Shown piece by piece: positions 31,956 through 40,824 of a DNA stretch of 64,000 nucleotides. This stretch comes from an uncultured Devosia sp. Its GTDB lineage: Bacteria > Pseudomonadota > Alphaproteobacteria > Rhizobiales > Devosiaceae. The notes beneath the pieces are model-generated. The model was not told the origin of the DNA, made no database searches, and was given only the letters and a program-made list of their open reading frames with translations. Where the stretch lies: positions 434,001-498,000 of the forward strand of contig NZ_CAUQDV010000001.1 of the NCBI RefSeq assembly GCF_963517015.1, read 5' to 3'. Positions within the stretch are counted from its first letter, which is position 1. Every line of letters starts with the position of its first letter. A program made the position numbers and the translations under genes.

Positions 31956-34226
31956 ATGCCACGAAGCAAAAACAACCGACGCAAGAAGCCGCTACGGCGA
32001 AAAGAGTCAAAGCTTGAACTTTCAAGCTTTGCCATTGCAGAAGAACGCCACGACGAATTCAAGACGGCTGTCCTGGCAGCTGCGCGACATAGCGTTGATG
32101 AGTTCCCCGCGACACTCAAGATCGTCACAAATGAACTCCGAAAGTCGGACCCGATAGGGATCGTTTCAACCTTCGCCGCTTATGGACTGCAGAGCCTTGT
32201 CGGACGTGAGGGAGTAACTAAGAAGTCCATTCTCAAAGACATTCAGCAACATCATGCCGAACTGCTCCTGGCGCTGATGATGACCATTCCCTTGGACGAG
32301 TGGGGCAGAGCCCCGTTTACGCCCGCGATCATGGGAACAGTGTTCGAGGCGGTGCCAAAGGTCGCTGAGACGTTCCTGCACCAGCGCATCCTTGCGGCTG
32401 AGGGCGTGACGGATAGGCAGCAGTTTACGGTCCTGTCGTTGCAGGAGCGCATTCGACTGCACACGCAGGCGGTCAGGAACTGGGGATACTACTCCGATGT
32501 CATCCGCATTAGCACCGACTTGTACGGGGCGCTGGACAACCGGCTAAAGCCTCATTTCGGTTTCGGGGCCGTCGACTTGATCAAGGTAATGGCCGCTGTC
32601 ATCGAGGAGTTTCAGCGCCGCCATTCCGAGCACTTTGCACGACTGGCAAAGGTCATCCGCTCACCCAATGTCCGTCAAATGGTTCGGAACTATTACAAGT
32701 ATTTTCCTGAACTCAAAGGTGGGCCGGACGACATTTTGGCCGCCATGCCGCCGGGCGTGTCACGCGATGGCATGATGGGTATGATCATGGGACATTATGA
32801 TCTCAGGCATTCTGAACGAGCCAGCTTCACAGTGGCAGAGGTCGCGAAGCTTTCCGGCGAACCAGAGAATGTCGTCGAGGCGATCCTTAAGTCCCTCTCC
32901 CGCGCACCCGGCTATCTGGCTGGAGCCAACCCTGATCACCTATTCCTTGCCAATCCGATCTGGGATGCTCCGGGCATCGATCTGGGCAATCTATTCGTCT
33001 TCCCCATTCCGCAAATGGTCTTCAGTCATATCCACCGCGTGATGGCACGGCTGGCGGATGAAGCCGGCATCAAGACCCAGCTTGAAAGCCGGAGAGCGGA
33101 CTATCTCGAAAGCCAACTCGAAGTCACTATGCAAAAAGCCCTCCCAGGAGCGACAATCGTTCCGGCAGCAAAGTGGCAGGTTGGCCCCGAACAGTTTGAA
33201 ACCGACCTACTTGTCACGCTCGATCGCACCGTGATTATCGCTGAAGCAAAATCCAACCATCTTACGCCACAGGGGCTACGCGGTGCGCCGGATCGTGTGA
33301 AACGACACGTCTGTGAGATGGTCCTATATCCATCCCAGCAGTCTGCACGCCTCGCTGCGCTCATCACTTCTGCAAGGGAGGGCGATACCGCAGCCGAAGC
33401 GATTGTCCGCCAGATCGGCATTGATCCATCATTAGTCGATCAGATCATCAGAATATCGGTAACCCTTGATGATTTTTCGGTTCTCAGCTCAGCAGAGGCA
33501 GAATTCAAGGAAATTGGTTGGGTGCCAGCCGACCATCAGCTCGCGCCGACGATCACGATCGCTGATCTAATTTGCATCGCCGACATTCTCGATCATCCGC
33601 TCACTTACCTTCACTACCTCGGTGAGCGCCTTGACCTGCAAAAGTCATTCAGCCTGCTTGGGGATGAACTCGACTTCCTCGGCCTCTACCTCGTCACCGG
33701 CTTCAACATCACTGGCCTGCGGGAAGACAATTCCATTTTCTCGCCCAGCGGCATGTCCGAGCCGCTCGACAGGTACTTCATGAGCCGCGATGCAGGCATC
33801 GCGTTGCCAAAACCGAAGCCTCAGTTGGGGCCTCTATTCAGTTCGATCATCAACCAGCTCGAACAGCGGAAATCACCCGGCTGGACGACCATCGGTCTGC
33901 ACCTTTTGTCATCGGCCGATCCCAGCGAGCAGAAGATCATCGAAAGAAACCTGATCAAGCTGCGTTCGATGGTGCGCAAAGCTTTCCGTGAGCCCAGCCA
34001 CATCAGTTCGCTTCAGGTTCAGCCTCCGCTGCAGCGTAAAGCGCTGATCATCTTCTATGCTTTTCCCGAGGCGTTGCGTTTGGAATCGCGCAAGACAATG
34101 GAAGGCTTGGCCACCGAGGCGGCCGAGGACGAGCGGGTAAACCACATCGTCGTTTTTGCCCGCTGCACCGATCGATGGGACCTTCCCTACGAAGCGGTTC
34201 TCCTAGTCCGACGACCTGCGAAATAG
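31956..34226 (+). CDS. Large protein with a PD-(D/E)xK/NERD-like nuclease motif
   Basis: The product is 756 residues from ATG 31956 (MPRSKNNRRKK); the frame is open from 31899 but that lead looks non-coding. An all-helical first half (about 40-370) precedes a nuclease-like segment: FETDLLVTLDRTVIIAEAKS, with D417, E430 and K432 in the order expected of a restriction-type active site. The C-terminal 250 residues are unassigned. A TACTAT box ends 6 bases before the ATG and no ribosome site is visible, so the mRNA may be leaderless. The island setting suggests a single-gene defence or restriction protein; I do not recognise the family. Confidence 0.7.
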   Translation: MPRSKNNRRKKPLRRKESKLELSSFAIAEERHDEFKTAVLAAARHSVDEFPATLKIVTNELRKSDPIGIVSTFAAYGLQSLVGREGVTKKSILKDIQQHHAELLLALMMTIPLDEWGRAPFTPAIMGTVFEAVPKVAETFLHQRILAAEGVTDRQQFTVLSLQERIRLHTQAVRNWGYYSDVIRISTDLYGALDNRLKPHFGFGAVDLIKVMAAVIEEFQRRHSEHFARLAKVIRSPNVRQMVRNYYKYFPELKGGPDDILAAMPPGVSRDGMMGMIMGHYDLRHSERASFTVAEVAKLSGEPENVVEAILKSLSRAPGYLAGANPDHLFLANPIWDAPGIDLGNLFVFPIPQMVFSHIHRVMARLADEAGIKTQLESRRADYLESQLEVTMQKALPGATIVPAAKWQVGPEQFETDLLVTLDRTVIIAEAKSNHLTPQGLRGAPDRVKRHVCEMVLYPSQQSARLAALITSAREGDTAAEAIVRQIGIDPSLVDQIIRISVTLDDFSVLSSAEAEFKEIGWVPADHQLAPTITIADLICIADILDHPLTYLHYLGERLDLQKSFSLLGDELDFLGLYLVTGFNITGLREDNSIFSPSGMSEPLDRYFMSRDAGIALPKPKPQLGPLFSSIINQLEQRKSPGWTTIGLHLLSSADPSEQKIIERNLIKLRSMVRKAFREPSHISSLQVQPPLQRKALIIFYAFPEALRLESRKTMEGLATEAAEDERVNHIVVFARCTDRWDLPYEAVLLVRRPAK

Positions 34227-34422
34227 GTCGCGAGAAAGCCATCTGGCCAGCATGTGCGCGACACTTTTGCGGTGCATGGGATCGATATGGAGGCCAGCAG
34301 AAGACAATCCCTGCGTGCCGGTAAGGCTACCGGGATTGCAAGCGCTTGGTAGGGCAGCTGTGGACCGAAAAGCTGCGGGGCTGCTCTCAACCTCGCCTAT
34401 GCCGTTCATATGGCCGGCCGCC

Positions 34423-34480
34423 AACGGCAGCTTTTGGGAAATAAAAAGTGCGCCCTGAACGGCTGGAATGGGGCGCACCA
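34423..34480. repeat. Island repeat copy B
   Basis: It lies in the 481-base gap 34227-34707 and reads GGCAGCTTTTGGGAAAT, 13 bases, AACGGCTGGAATGGGGCGCAC. GTGCGCCC (34448-34455) pairs with GGGGCGCAC to form a local hairpin. I see no gene in the rest of this gap. Confidence 0.65.
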
Positions 34481-34707
34481 GAGCCTATGGGGGCTCTCTT
34501 TCTCGCGAGCCTACTATTTAGCGCGGCGCGTCAGGTCGTCTCTCGTCACCCGGATCTCTGCCTGTGTCACCTCACCTCGATAGACATTGAATGTCTTATT
34601 GAGCTGAAGAGACCAGTCGCGAACAACCCTGTCGAGACTCAGTTGAACCCCTCTGCGTTAGATAAATGCGAAGTCTTCCAGCTTTTTCCCGTTGGTAGAA
34701 TCGAAGA

Positions 34708-37700
34708 TTGTCAGGGATCGATATTCGGATTCCGGCCCGCGAGATGATCGAACGCAACTTCTACCGCTTAACAAAAGACGAGCTGTCGGATTTGGACGAG
34801 TGGGCGGGGCTATCCCGCCGGTCTCCCTGGCTAAACAAGATCGGTTGGAAGGATCTGTTCGATCGTCCTCGCGTCCTGATCGTATCCGAAGCAGGCATGG
34901 GCAAGACCTATGAATGCAGGGAAGCATGCAAATCGCTGAAGGCTTCGGGCGAACCGGCGTTTTTCTTGGAGCTTGCCTCGCTCGCCCGAAATGGCCTCGA
35001 GGACCTCTTGGAACTCGACGAGATCCATAGGTTCGAGGCTTGGAAAACGGCGCAATCCGAGATCGCGACCTTCTTTCTCGATTCAATCGATGAGTTGAAG
35101 CTCACTCACGGCGCCTTCGAATTGGCGCTCCGTCGTCTGAGAAAGGCGGTCGACGGCCATTTGGGGCGCGTTCGACTCGTAGTTACCACGAGGCCTATTC
35201 CGTTGGACCGGTCGATCATCGAGGCCCAGTTCCCTGTTCCGGAAACAAGGCACACAGAGCGCTCGGCAGAAGCGTTCGCAGATGTGGCCATGAGGGTCGA
35301 GCGGCCGAAAGAGCCGAAAAAGGAAGATGACTGGTGGCTCGTCGGTCTCTTGCCGTTGTCGGCGGACCAGATCAGGCAAATGGCCGTCCAGCAACGCGTT
35401 CCGGATCCGGACGCGATGTTGACTGACATCATAGACCGCGATGCGATGGAGTTCGCCGAACGTCCGCAGGACTTGATCGAACTTTGCTCGAACTGGCGCG
35501 AACATCATCGCATCGGCACTCACAGGGAACAGGTCGAGGCAGACGTAACTGCGAAGCTCAAGCCCCGCCGCGAAAGGCCGGAGCGGGCGGCGTTGACGGT
35601 CGCCGATGGGCGTCGGCTAGCCACTAGGTTAGCGCTCGCCTGCATGTTGACACGGAAACTCACACTTCGGCACGACGCCGAAGCGGATGCGGTTCCGGGG
35701 CAACAGGCCGCGCTGGACGTTTCGATCGTGTTGCCTGATGTCGATGTCGACATCCAGACCACCCTCTTGGAACGTCCGCTGTTTGGGTTCGCCAGTTACG
35801 GCAGGGTCCGCTTCCATCATCGATCGGTGATCGAATATCTGGCCGCCGAGCGGTTGAAGGAAATGATCGCCGGGGGGACCACGATAAAGTCGATCAAGCG
35901 ATTGCTGTTCGTGACGACTGCCCAAGGTCTCGAGAAAATACGACCTGCGATGCGTCCAGTCGCTGCCTGGCTTTCGCTCGACCACGACAGCATTTTCTCA
36001 GAAGTATTGCGGCGTGATCCGTCGGTCCTGCTGGATTTCGGCGATCCGCAAAGTCTTAGTCCTGCCAGGCGCGTGAAGGCGCTGGAAGCTTACGTCAACC
36101 GTTACAAAAATGGAGGATGGCGCGGCCTCGGTACCCCACGCATCCAGGTCAAGCGGTTCGCCACCCCGGAACTCTCCGCCATTCTGCTGAGGCATTGGAG
36201 CAGCGTAGAAAATCGCGAGATACAGGAACTGCTGCTCGAATTGATCGAAGCCTGCCCACTGAAGGACTGTCGCGATGTTGCGTTCAGCGTTGCGACCAGT
36301 CCCGGGTTCGACATAGGACTTCGCGGCATCGCATTGAATGCGTTGGTCGCACTCCGGGATCCCGCGATGGCAGCGATCGCGAACGACATGGTCGAGGCGA
36401 AAACCGGTTGGACAGAGCACACGGTTCGCCGCCTATTCCTTCATTTCTTTCCAGAACACCTTCCGGTCGCGCTCCTGGAGCCGGTCCTTCGGCGAGTGTC
36501 CGAACCCAAGCAGACTATCGGCGAGCTGACATATCATTTCGCCCATGCGATCGAGGGCGCTAGCATTGACCCTCAGTATCTTGACGAACTGCGCAAGCTT
36601 TTGACCAAACTTGTCGCCGAGAGCGTGTCTTGGAAACGCGACAGGCATCCTCGATTCCGTGCGGGGAGGCAGGACCTGCTGCCGGCGTTACTGGCGTCTT
36701 GTGTACGGCAGATGCACGAAGGCGTTCCCGCTTCGACATGGTCCGACTCCGCTCGTTTAGCCTTGAGGTTTGGCAAGGACAGAAGCGGCACGGAGACGCC
36801 GCGAAAAGCTCTGCATTCCGCGATAGCCGCCCAAACGCCGGCGGAGCGGGAGCGCGGCTTCTGGAACGACGTCGCATGGTTCGAGTCTGTCCATAAAGCA
36901 GAGGATGCTTGGGACCGTCTGTACGAGTTGGCCGGTTTCGACGCCATCCCCTTCATCATCGAAGATTGGCCATGGATATTGGCACGCCTCGCCGACCCCG
37001 AGACTCCGACCTCTCACAGGGAAATGATGCTGTGGTCGGCGACGTCGGCCATCGCGCCGCGACCCAACGACGCTGACGCAGCAGATCTTTTGCCGCTGGT
37101 CGCTGACTGTGGGCCGCTCGCGGAAATACTTTGCCGTAGGCTCGAGCCGCATCCCGACCGGGAAAAGCACGCCGAACAAGAGCGTCAGTTGGCGGAGGAG
37201 CGCATAAAGCAGGCGGAAACGGATCGTATCAAGCACTCGGCATGGATGCGGTTATGGGAGGCCGTCGCAGAGAATCCGGACGCATTGTTCGACGAAAGCA
37301 GGGGGAAGCACACGGCATGGGATATCTGGAGGGTGATGTCGCACGCAGAGCGGAGCTCGGCGGAAGCCGGATGGAACCGATCCTTCATTGAGAGGCACTT
37401 CGGCATCCCGGTCGCGGATCGGATGCGGAGTGCGATCTCGTCGCTATGGCGGAAGGGTACTCCAAAGCTAAAGAGCGAGAGGCCTCCTGAAGAACGAAGC
37501 TACTATTACAACAGCTGGGTCTTCGGCCTCGCCGGTTTGGCGGCGGAGGCCGAAGACCTAGCCTGGGCGACCAAACTGTCTGAAACCGACGCCAAGACCG
37601 CAGCACGCTTCGCGGCCGTTAACCTGAACGGATTCCCGCCTTGGCTCGAGAGCCTCATCGCCTCGCACGAAGGTATCGTCGATGCGGTCTTGGGCAGCGA

Positions 37701-39027
37701 ACTGACTTTCGCTCTCGAAAACGGCGGAACCGGCAACGATTTCCGCATTTTGAGTGATGTCAAACACGCCAGTCCGGCGATCAAAAGCTTCTTCCGACCC
37801 CGCATTCGCACGTGGCTCGAATGCGACCTCATCACGGCACCTGAACCAACCCGATCCGACGACCGTCGCCATGATGCGGTTTCCGTTCTGCTGTCGGTGG
37901 GAGACGTCGCGGACCTGTCGTTCCTCGGAGAGGCGGCCTCCGATCGCCTTCAAACGGGAGCAGCGGCGACAGACAGAGCTTTTTGGATCTCGGTACTTTT
38001 CAGAATCGATGTCGTTGCCGCAGTCGAGGCTCTCGAGGGAATTCTTTCTGATGTAACCCCTTCGAAGAACGGCCCGGCGATCGACTTTTTCGCGACCTTA
38101 TTCGGACGGTTCACCGGTTCGTCGCTGGTCAATCCAAAGAGCCCGGCATTCACCCCCGACTTGCTGTTACGCCTGCTTATCATCGCGTATCGCCATGTCG
38201 CGCCCAAGAACGATGAAGTGCATGAAAGCAACTTCACGCCCAATAAACGCGACGATGCCGAGCAGGGCCGAAACACACTTCTGACAGCATTGATCGATTC
38301 CGAGGGCCAGGCCGCTTGGGATGCCAAGATGAAGATGCTCGCTGATCCGCTTTTCGCGCACTTCGCCGACCGGGGTCGTGCGCTTGCAGAGGAGAGGGCA
38401 AGCGAGGAAGCCGACCGGATACCGATGTCGGAGGCAGCGTTTGTGCAGCTCGACAGGGTTGGCGAGACGGCGCCGACGACGACGGAGTCGATGTTCGCCA
38501 TGTTACGTGACCGACTGGATGATCTGGACGATTTCCTCCTGCAGGATGTCTCACCTTTGGAGAACTGGGCTGCTATCCAAGATGAACGCGTTCTCCGCCG
38601 CGCGTTGGCCGACGCGATGAAGCGGGAAAGCCGGGGAATGTACACCGTCGATCAGGAAGGGGTGACGGCGGATGAAAAAGAGACCGACGTTAGGCTTCGT
38701 TCCACCTCGGGCGATCTTCAGGCGACCATCGAGTTGAAGGTCGGAGAGAAGAAGCGCTCCGCCGGCGAGCTGAGAAAGGCGCTGCACGATCAGTTGCTGG
38801 TCAAGTACATGGCCGCTGAGAGCTGCCGTGTCGGATGCCTTATGATCAGTGTGAACAGTGATCGCAGCTGGTCCCACCCGGAGACCAAGCGCAGGATGGA
38901 TTTGAATGGTCTGATCGCGTTTCTGAACGCTGACGCGGAGAGACTAATGCGCGAAAGAGGCGGCACGATCAGGATAATGGCAAAGGGTCTGGATCTTCGC
39001 AGCCGACTACCCAAGGAAGATGCCTGA
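34708..39027 (+). CDS. NACHT/STAND-like NTPase with C-terminal PD-(D/E)xK-like domain
   Basis: A giant protein of 1439 residues (TTG start; inner ATG 34744 would remove 12). The NTPase comes first: Walker A SEAGMGKT (about 60-67), Walker B FFLDSIDEL (122-130), a VVTTRP sensor, a winged-helix region with RPQDLIELCSNW, and FHHRSVIEYLAAERL. About 800 residues of helical, HEAT-like sequence follow. The end carries D1327 (KETDVRL) and E1342-L-K1344 (ATIELKVG), the spacing of a PD-(D/E)xK nuclease. This looks like an Avs/bNACHT-type defence protein, but with the effector at the C-terminus instead of the N-terminus. Confidence 0.75.
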   Translation: MSGIDIRIPAREMIERNFYRLTKDELSDLDEWAGLSRRSPWLNKIGWKDLFDRPRVLIVSEAGMGKTYECREACKSLKASGEPAFFLELASLARNGLEDLLELDEIHRFEAWKTAQSEIATFFLDSIDELKLTHGAFELALRRLRKAVDGHLGRVRLVVTTRPIPLDRSIIEAQFPVPETRHTERSAEAFADVAMRVERPKEPKKEDDWWLVGLLPLSADQIRQMAVQQRVPDPDAMLTDIIDRDAMEFAERPQDLIELCSNWREHHRIGTHREQVEADVTAKLKPRRERPERAALTVADGRRLATRLALACMLTRKLTLRHDAEADAVPGQQAALDVSIVLPDVDVDIQTTLLERPLFGFASYGRVRFHHRSVIEYLAAERLKEMIAGGTTIKSIKRLLFVTTAQGLEKIRPAMRPVAAWLSLDHDSIFSEVLRRDPSVLLDFGDPQSLSPARRVKALEAYVNRYKNGGWRGLGTPRIQVKRFATPELSAILLRHWSSVENREIQELLLELIEACPLKDCRDVAFSVATSPGFDIGLRGIALNALVALRDPAMAAIANDMVEAKTGWTEHTVRRLFLHFFPEHLPVALLEPVLRRVSEPKQTIGELTYHFAHAIEGASIDPQYLDELRKLLTKLVAESVSWKRDRHPRFRAGRQDLLPALLASCVRQMHEGVPASTWSDSARLALRFGKDRSGTETPRKALHSAIAAQTPAERERGFWNDVAWFESVHKAEDAWDRLYELAGFDAIPFIIEDWPWILARLADPETPTSHREMMLWSATSAIAPRPNDADAADLLPLVADCGPLAEILCRRLEPHPDREKHAEQERQLAEERIKQAETDRIKHSAWMRLWEAVAENPDALFDESRGKHTAWDIWRVMSHAERSSAEAGWNRSFIERHFGIPVADRMRSAISSLWRKGTPKLKSERPPEERSYYYNSWVFGLAGLAAEAEDLAWATKLSETDAKTAARFAAVNLNGFPPWLESLIASHEGIVDAVLGSELTFALENGGTGNDFRILSDVKHASPAIKSFFRPRIRTWLECDLITAPEPTRSDDRRHDAVSVLLSVGDVADLSFLGEAASDRLQTGAAATDRAFWISVLFRIDVVAAVEALEGILSDVTPSKNGPAIDFFATLFGRFTGSSLVNPKSPAFTPDLLLRLLIIAYRHVAPKNDEVHESNFTPNKRDDAEQGRNTLLTALIDSEGQAAWDAKMKMLADPLFAHFADRGRALAEERASEEADRIPMSEAAFVQLDRVGETAPTTTESMFAMLRDRLDDLDDFLLQDVSPLENWAAIQDERVLRRALADAMKRESRGMYTVDQEGVTADEKETDVRLRSTSGDLQATIELKVGEKKRSAGELRKALHDQLLVKYMAAESCRVGCLMISVNSDRSWSHPETKRRMDLNGLIAFLNADAERLMRERGGTIRIMAKGLDLRSRLPKEDA

Positions 39028-39215
39028 GGAGATTGGTGGCTGATATAGCTTCGAAGAACTAGGCGCCGCGCTTCCCCAGCTTACTTCGCATTTCCGCTGC
39101 GTACAGCGTTGCGGTGCGGAGTACGCCGACAGCGTACTGTCTGCTTCTGCGCCAAGCCTACCAAATGCCGACTGTCCGCCGCACACCCCGAGGTGGGCCT
39201 TTCAGTGCGCCATCG

Positions 39216-39312
39216 GCGATGTCCGCTTTCAGGAAATTCGGAGGCTCCGCCTAACGGCAGGAATGGGGCGCTTTGCTGCCAGTGTTTTCCCGACGCCATT
39301 CCTGCCGTTTCG
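39216..39312. repeat. Island repeat copy C (with 14-bp perfect inverted arms)
   Basis: AACGGCAGGAATGG (39253-39266) and CCATTCCTGCCGTT (39296-39309) are perfect inverted arms 29 bases apart. The left part GTCCGCTTTCAGG matches copies D and E. The element fills most of the 329-base gap between two convergent genes (39028-39356). Confidence 0.8.
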
Positions 39313-39356
39313 AGGCGCGCTACGAGTATCTGAAAGCTGCCATCGCAGTCTTAACT

Positions 39357-40526
39357 CTACTGCTTACCGCCCTTGATCAGGTCGAGCAGTCCGATCGGCG
39401 GTCCGTCCTCCGCCGCGTTGGGAGGGCTTGGACGGAACAGCGCGTTCATGATGATGCCGCGTTCCGTGTCGGTCACCCCGCTCTTCTCGTCCTTGCTAAG
39501 ACCTAGGAAAGTCATGGTCATGACGTTGCGGTACCGCGCATCGTCCGATTGGGCGAAGCTCTGGATGAAAAGGCGACTGACATGGCGAAGAATCCATCCG
39601 TAAGCCAGAACTGGCACGGTGATCGCCACCAGCGGCGTCAGAGAAAGCTGCCCCTGCGAGGTCGTGCCGATCTCCATGACGAAGTCCTTGATCGCCTCGA
39701 GGTTGAAGAAAGCGTAGCCTAAAGGAACGATCACCATCGCTATGAAAGCGGCGAGCGACGCCGCGCCGGCCTGCCATGCGGCGTTCGCCCGATCGCTCCA
39801 ATAGGTCGCCGCCGCTTCGACCTGAACGTGCTTGTGGTAGAGTTCACGGATGCGCGTCAGCTCCGCTTCCGTCCCGGAGACGAAGGCGGTCAATTCTTGT
39901 CGCTGCTTCGCCATGTCGTCGGCGTGCCCTGCATGGTCTTCGTAGACGCTTTGCATGACTTCCCGGATCTGGATGCCGAAAGCGTCTCGCGCCTGTTCGT
40001 ATTCCTCGACCGCCGTCTTCGAACGGGCTTCAAGGACCTCGAGATCGTTGATGCCTCGCGCAGCCAGCATGGCCGGGCCCACGACAAGACCCGCCTTGAC
40101 GGCGCGGCGATAGTCGATGCCGATCGCCGCTATGTCGCTTTGCAGGTTCTCCGTCAGAGCCGCTACCAAGGCGGCGGCGCCGCGCGGATCCCACTGTCTG
40201 ACTTCTAGGAGCGCTTGGCCGAGACGACTTGCGCCGACCACGACGCCGAGTTTTTCGGCCTGGTCAAAGTATTGCTTCAGGCCGTAGGAATTGCTCGTAT
40301 CGATCTTCTCCAGCCGGGCAACGTAAATCTGCCAGATCGCCAGAGCGCCTTCCGTCTCGTGTGTTGCGAAATCCGCGCCCCGCCAGTAGTCGATCTCGTT
40401 CGCGACCCAGCGCGCCGCGTCTTCGACGTTCCTTATGGTGACCTGATATCCCTGCACCGCGCTCGCCGCGTGCAACGGGTATCCCCTGACCCTGGCTTCC
40501 CCCGCCGACATCCCACGCTTCGCCAT
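39357..40526 (-). CDS. DUF6161-like membrane protein
   Basis: The product is 389 residues. A long helical, coiled-coil-prone region (about 60-245) precedes two membrane segments near 253-272 (SLAAFIAMVIVPLGYAFF) and 297-312 (LVAITVPVLAYGWIL). The stretch WILRHVSRLFIQSF and the DARYRNVMTMTFLGL segment after it are typical of DUF6161. Membrane effectors of this layout are common in defence islands, but no function is established. It is alone on its strand, flanked by repeat C and a strong terminator. Confidence 0.7.
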   Translation of the reverse strand: MAKRGMSAGEARVRGYPLHAASAVQGYQVTIRNVEDAARWVANEIDYWRGADFATHETEGALAIWQIYVARLEKIDTSNSYGLKQYFDQAEKLGVVVGASRLGQALLEVRQWDPRGAAALVAALTENLQSDIAAIGIDYRRAVKAGLVVGPAMLAARGINDLEVLEARSKTAVEEYEQARDAFGIQIREVMQSVYEDHAGHADDMAKQRQELTAFVSGTEAELTRIRELYHKHVQVEAAATYWSDRANAAWQAGAASLAAFIAMVIVPLGYAFFNLEAIKDFVMEIGTTSQGQLSLTPLVAITVPVLAYGWILRHVSRLFIQSFAQSDDARYRNVMTMTFLGLSKDEKSGVTDTERGIIMNALFRPSPPNAAEDGPPIGLLDLIKGGKQ

Positions 40527-40663
40527 TTGCGTATCGCCCCCGATCTCCCAGTGCCGCGGTAAGTCCGCACCGGGACATTAGACTCCGGCGGTTCGGCGCG
40601 GAACAAGTGCAGAAACTTTTGCAGGCGTTTCGATGCCCTCTGCGTCCCTGTTATTGAAACAGC

Positions 40664-40692
40664 ATCCGGCCCGCCGGAAAGGCGGGCCGGAT
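40664..40692 (-). terminator. Strong hairpin, likely terminator of the tcmP-like gene
   Basis: ATCCGGCCCGCC (40664-40675) pairs perfectly with GGCGGGCCGGAT (40681-40692) over a GGAAA loop. On the minus strand it is followed by GCTGTTTC, so the T-run is short. It sits 130 bases after the stop of the minus-strand gene ending at 40825 and upstream of the DUF6161-like gene. Confidence 0.75.
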
Positions 40693-40824
40693 AACTTTCC
40701 TCAAGGTGTCGGTTGACGGCGGGCGGGCTCCATCAACTTCGCCCCCACGGGAACATCGACTTGCCGGCCGGAGGGTGGTGTCGCCAGTTCACGATGCGCT
40801 CGACGACGTCTTCCGGAAAGGACT

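Noticed and set aside
34336..34351. A near match to the LacI operator core (TTGCAAGCGCTTGGTA) in the defence island
   Set aside because: Two mismatches at one end, no sugar gene nearby, and it sits in the gap beside repeat B. LacI-type palindromes of this kind occur by chance in GC-rich DNA.
39028..39356. The direct and inverted pattern in this gap as a CRISPR-like array
   Set aside because: There is one pair of arms only, no regular spacing and no cas genes; it fits the dispersed palindromic repeat instead.
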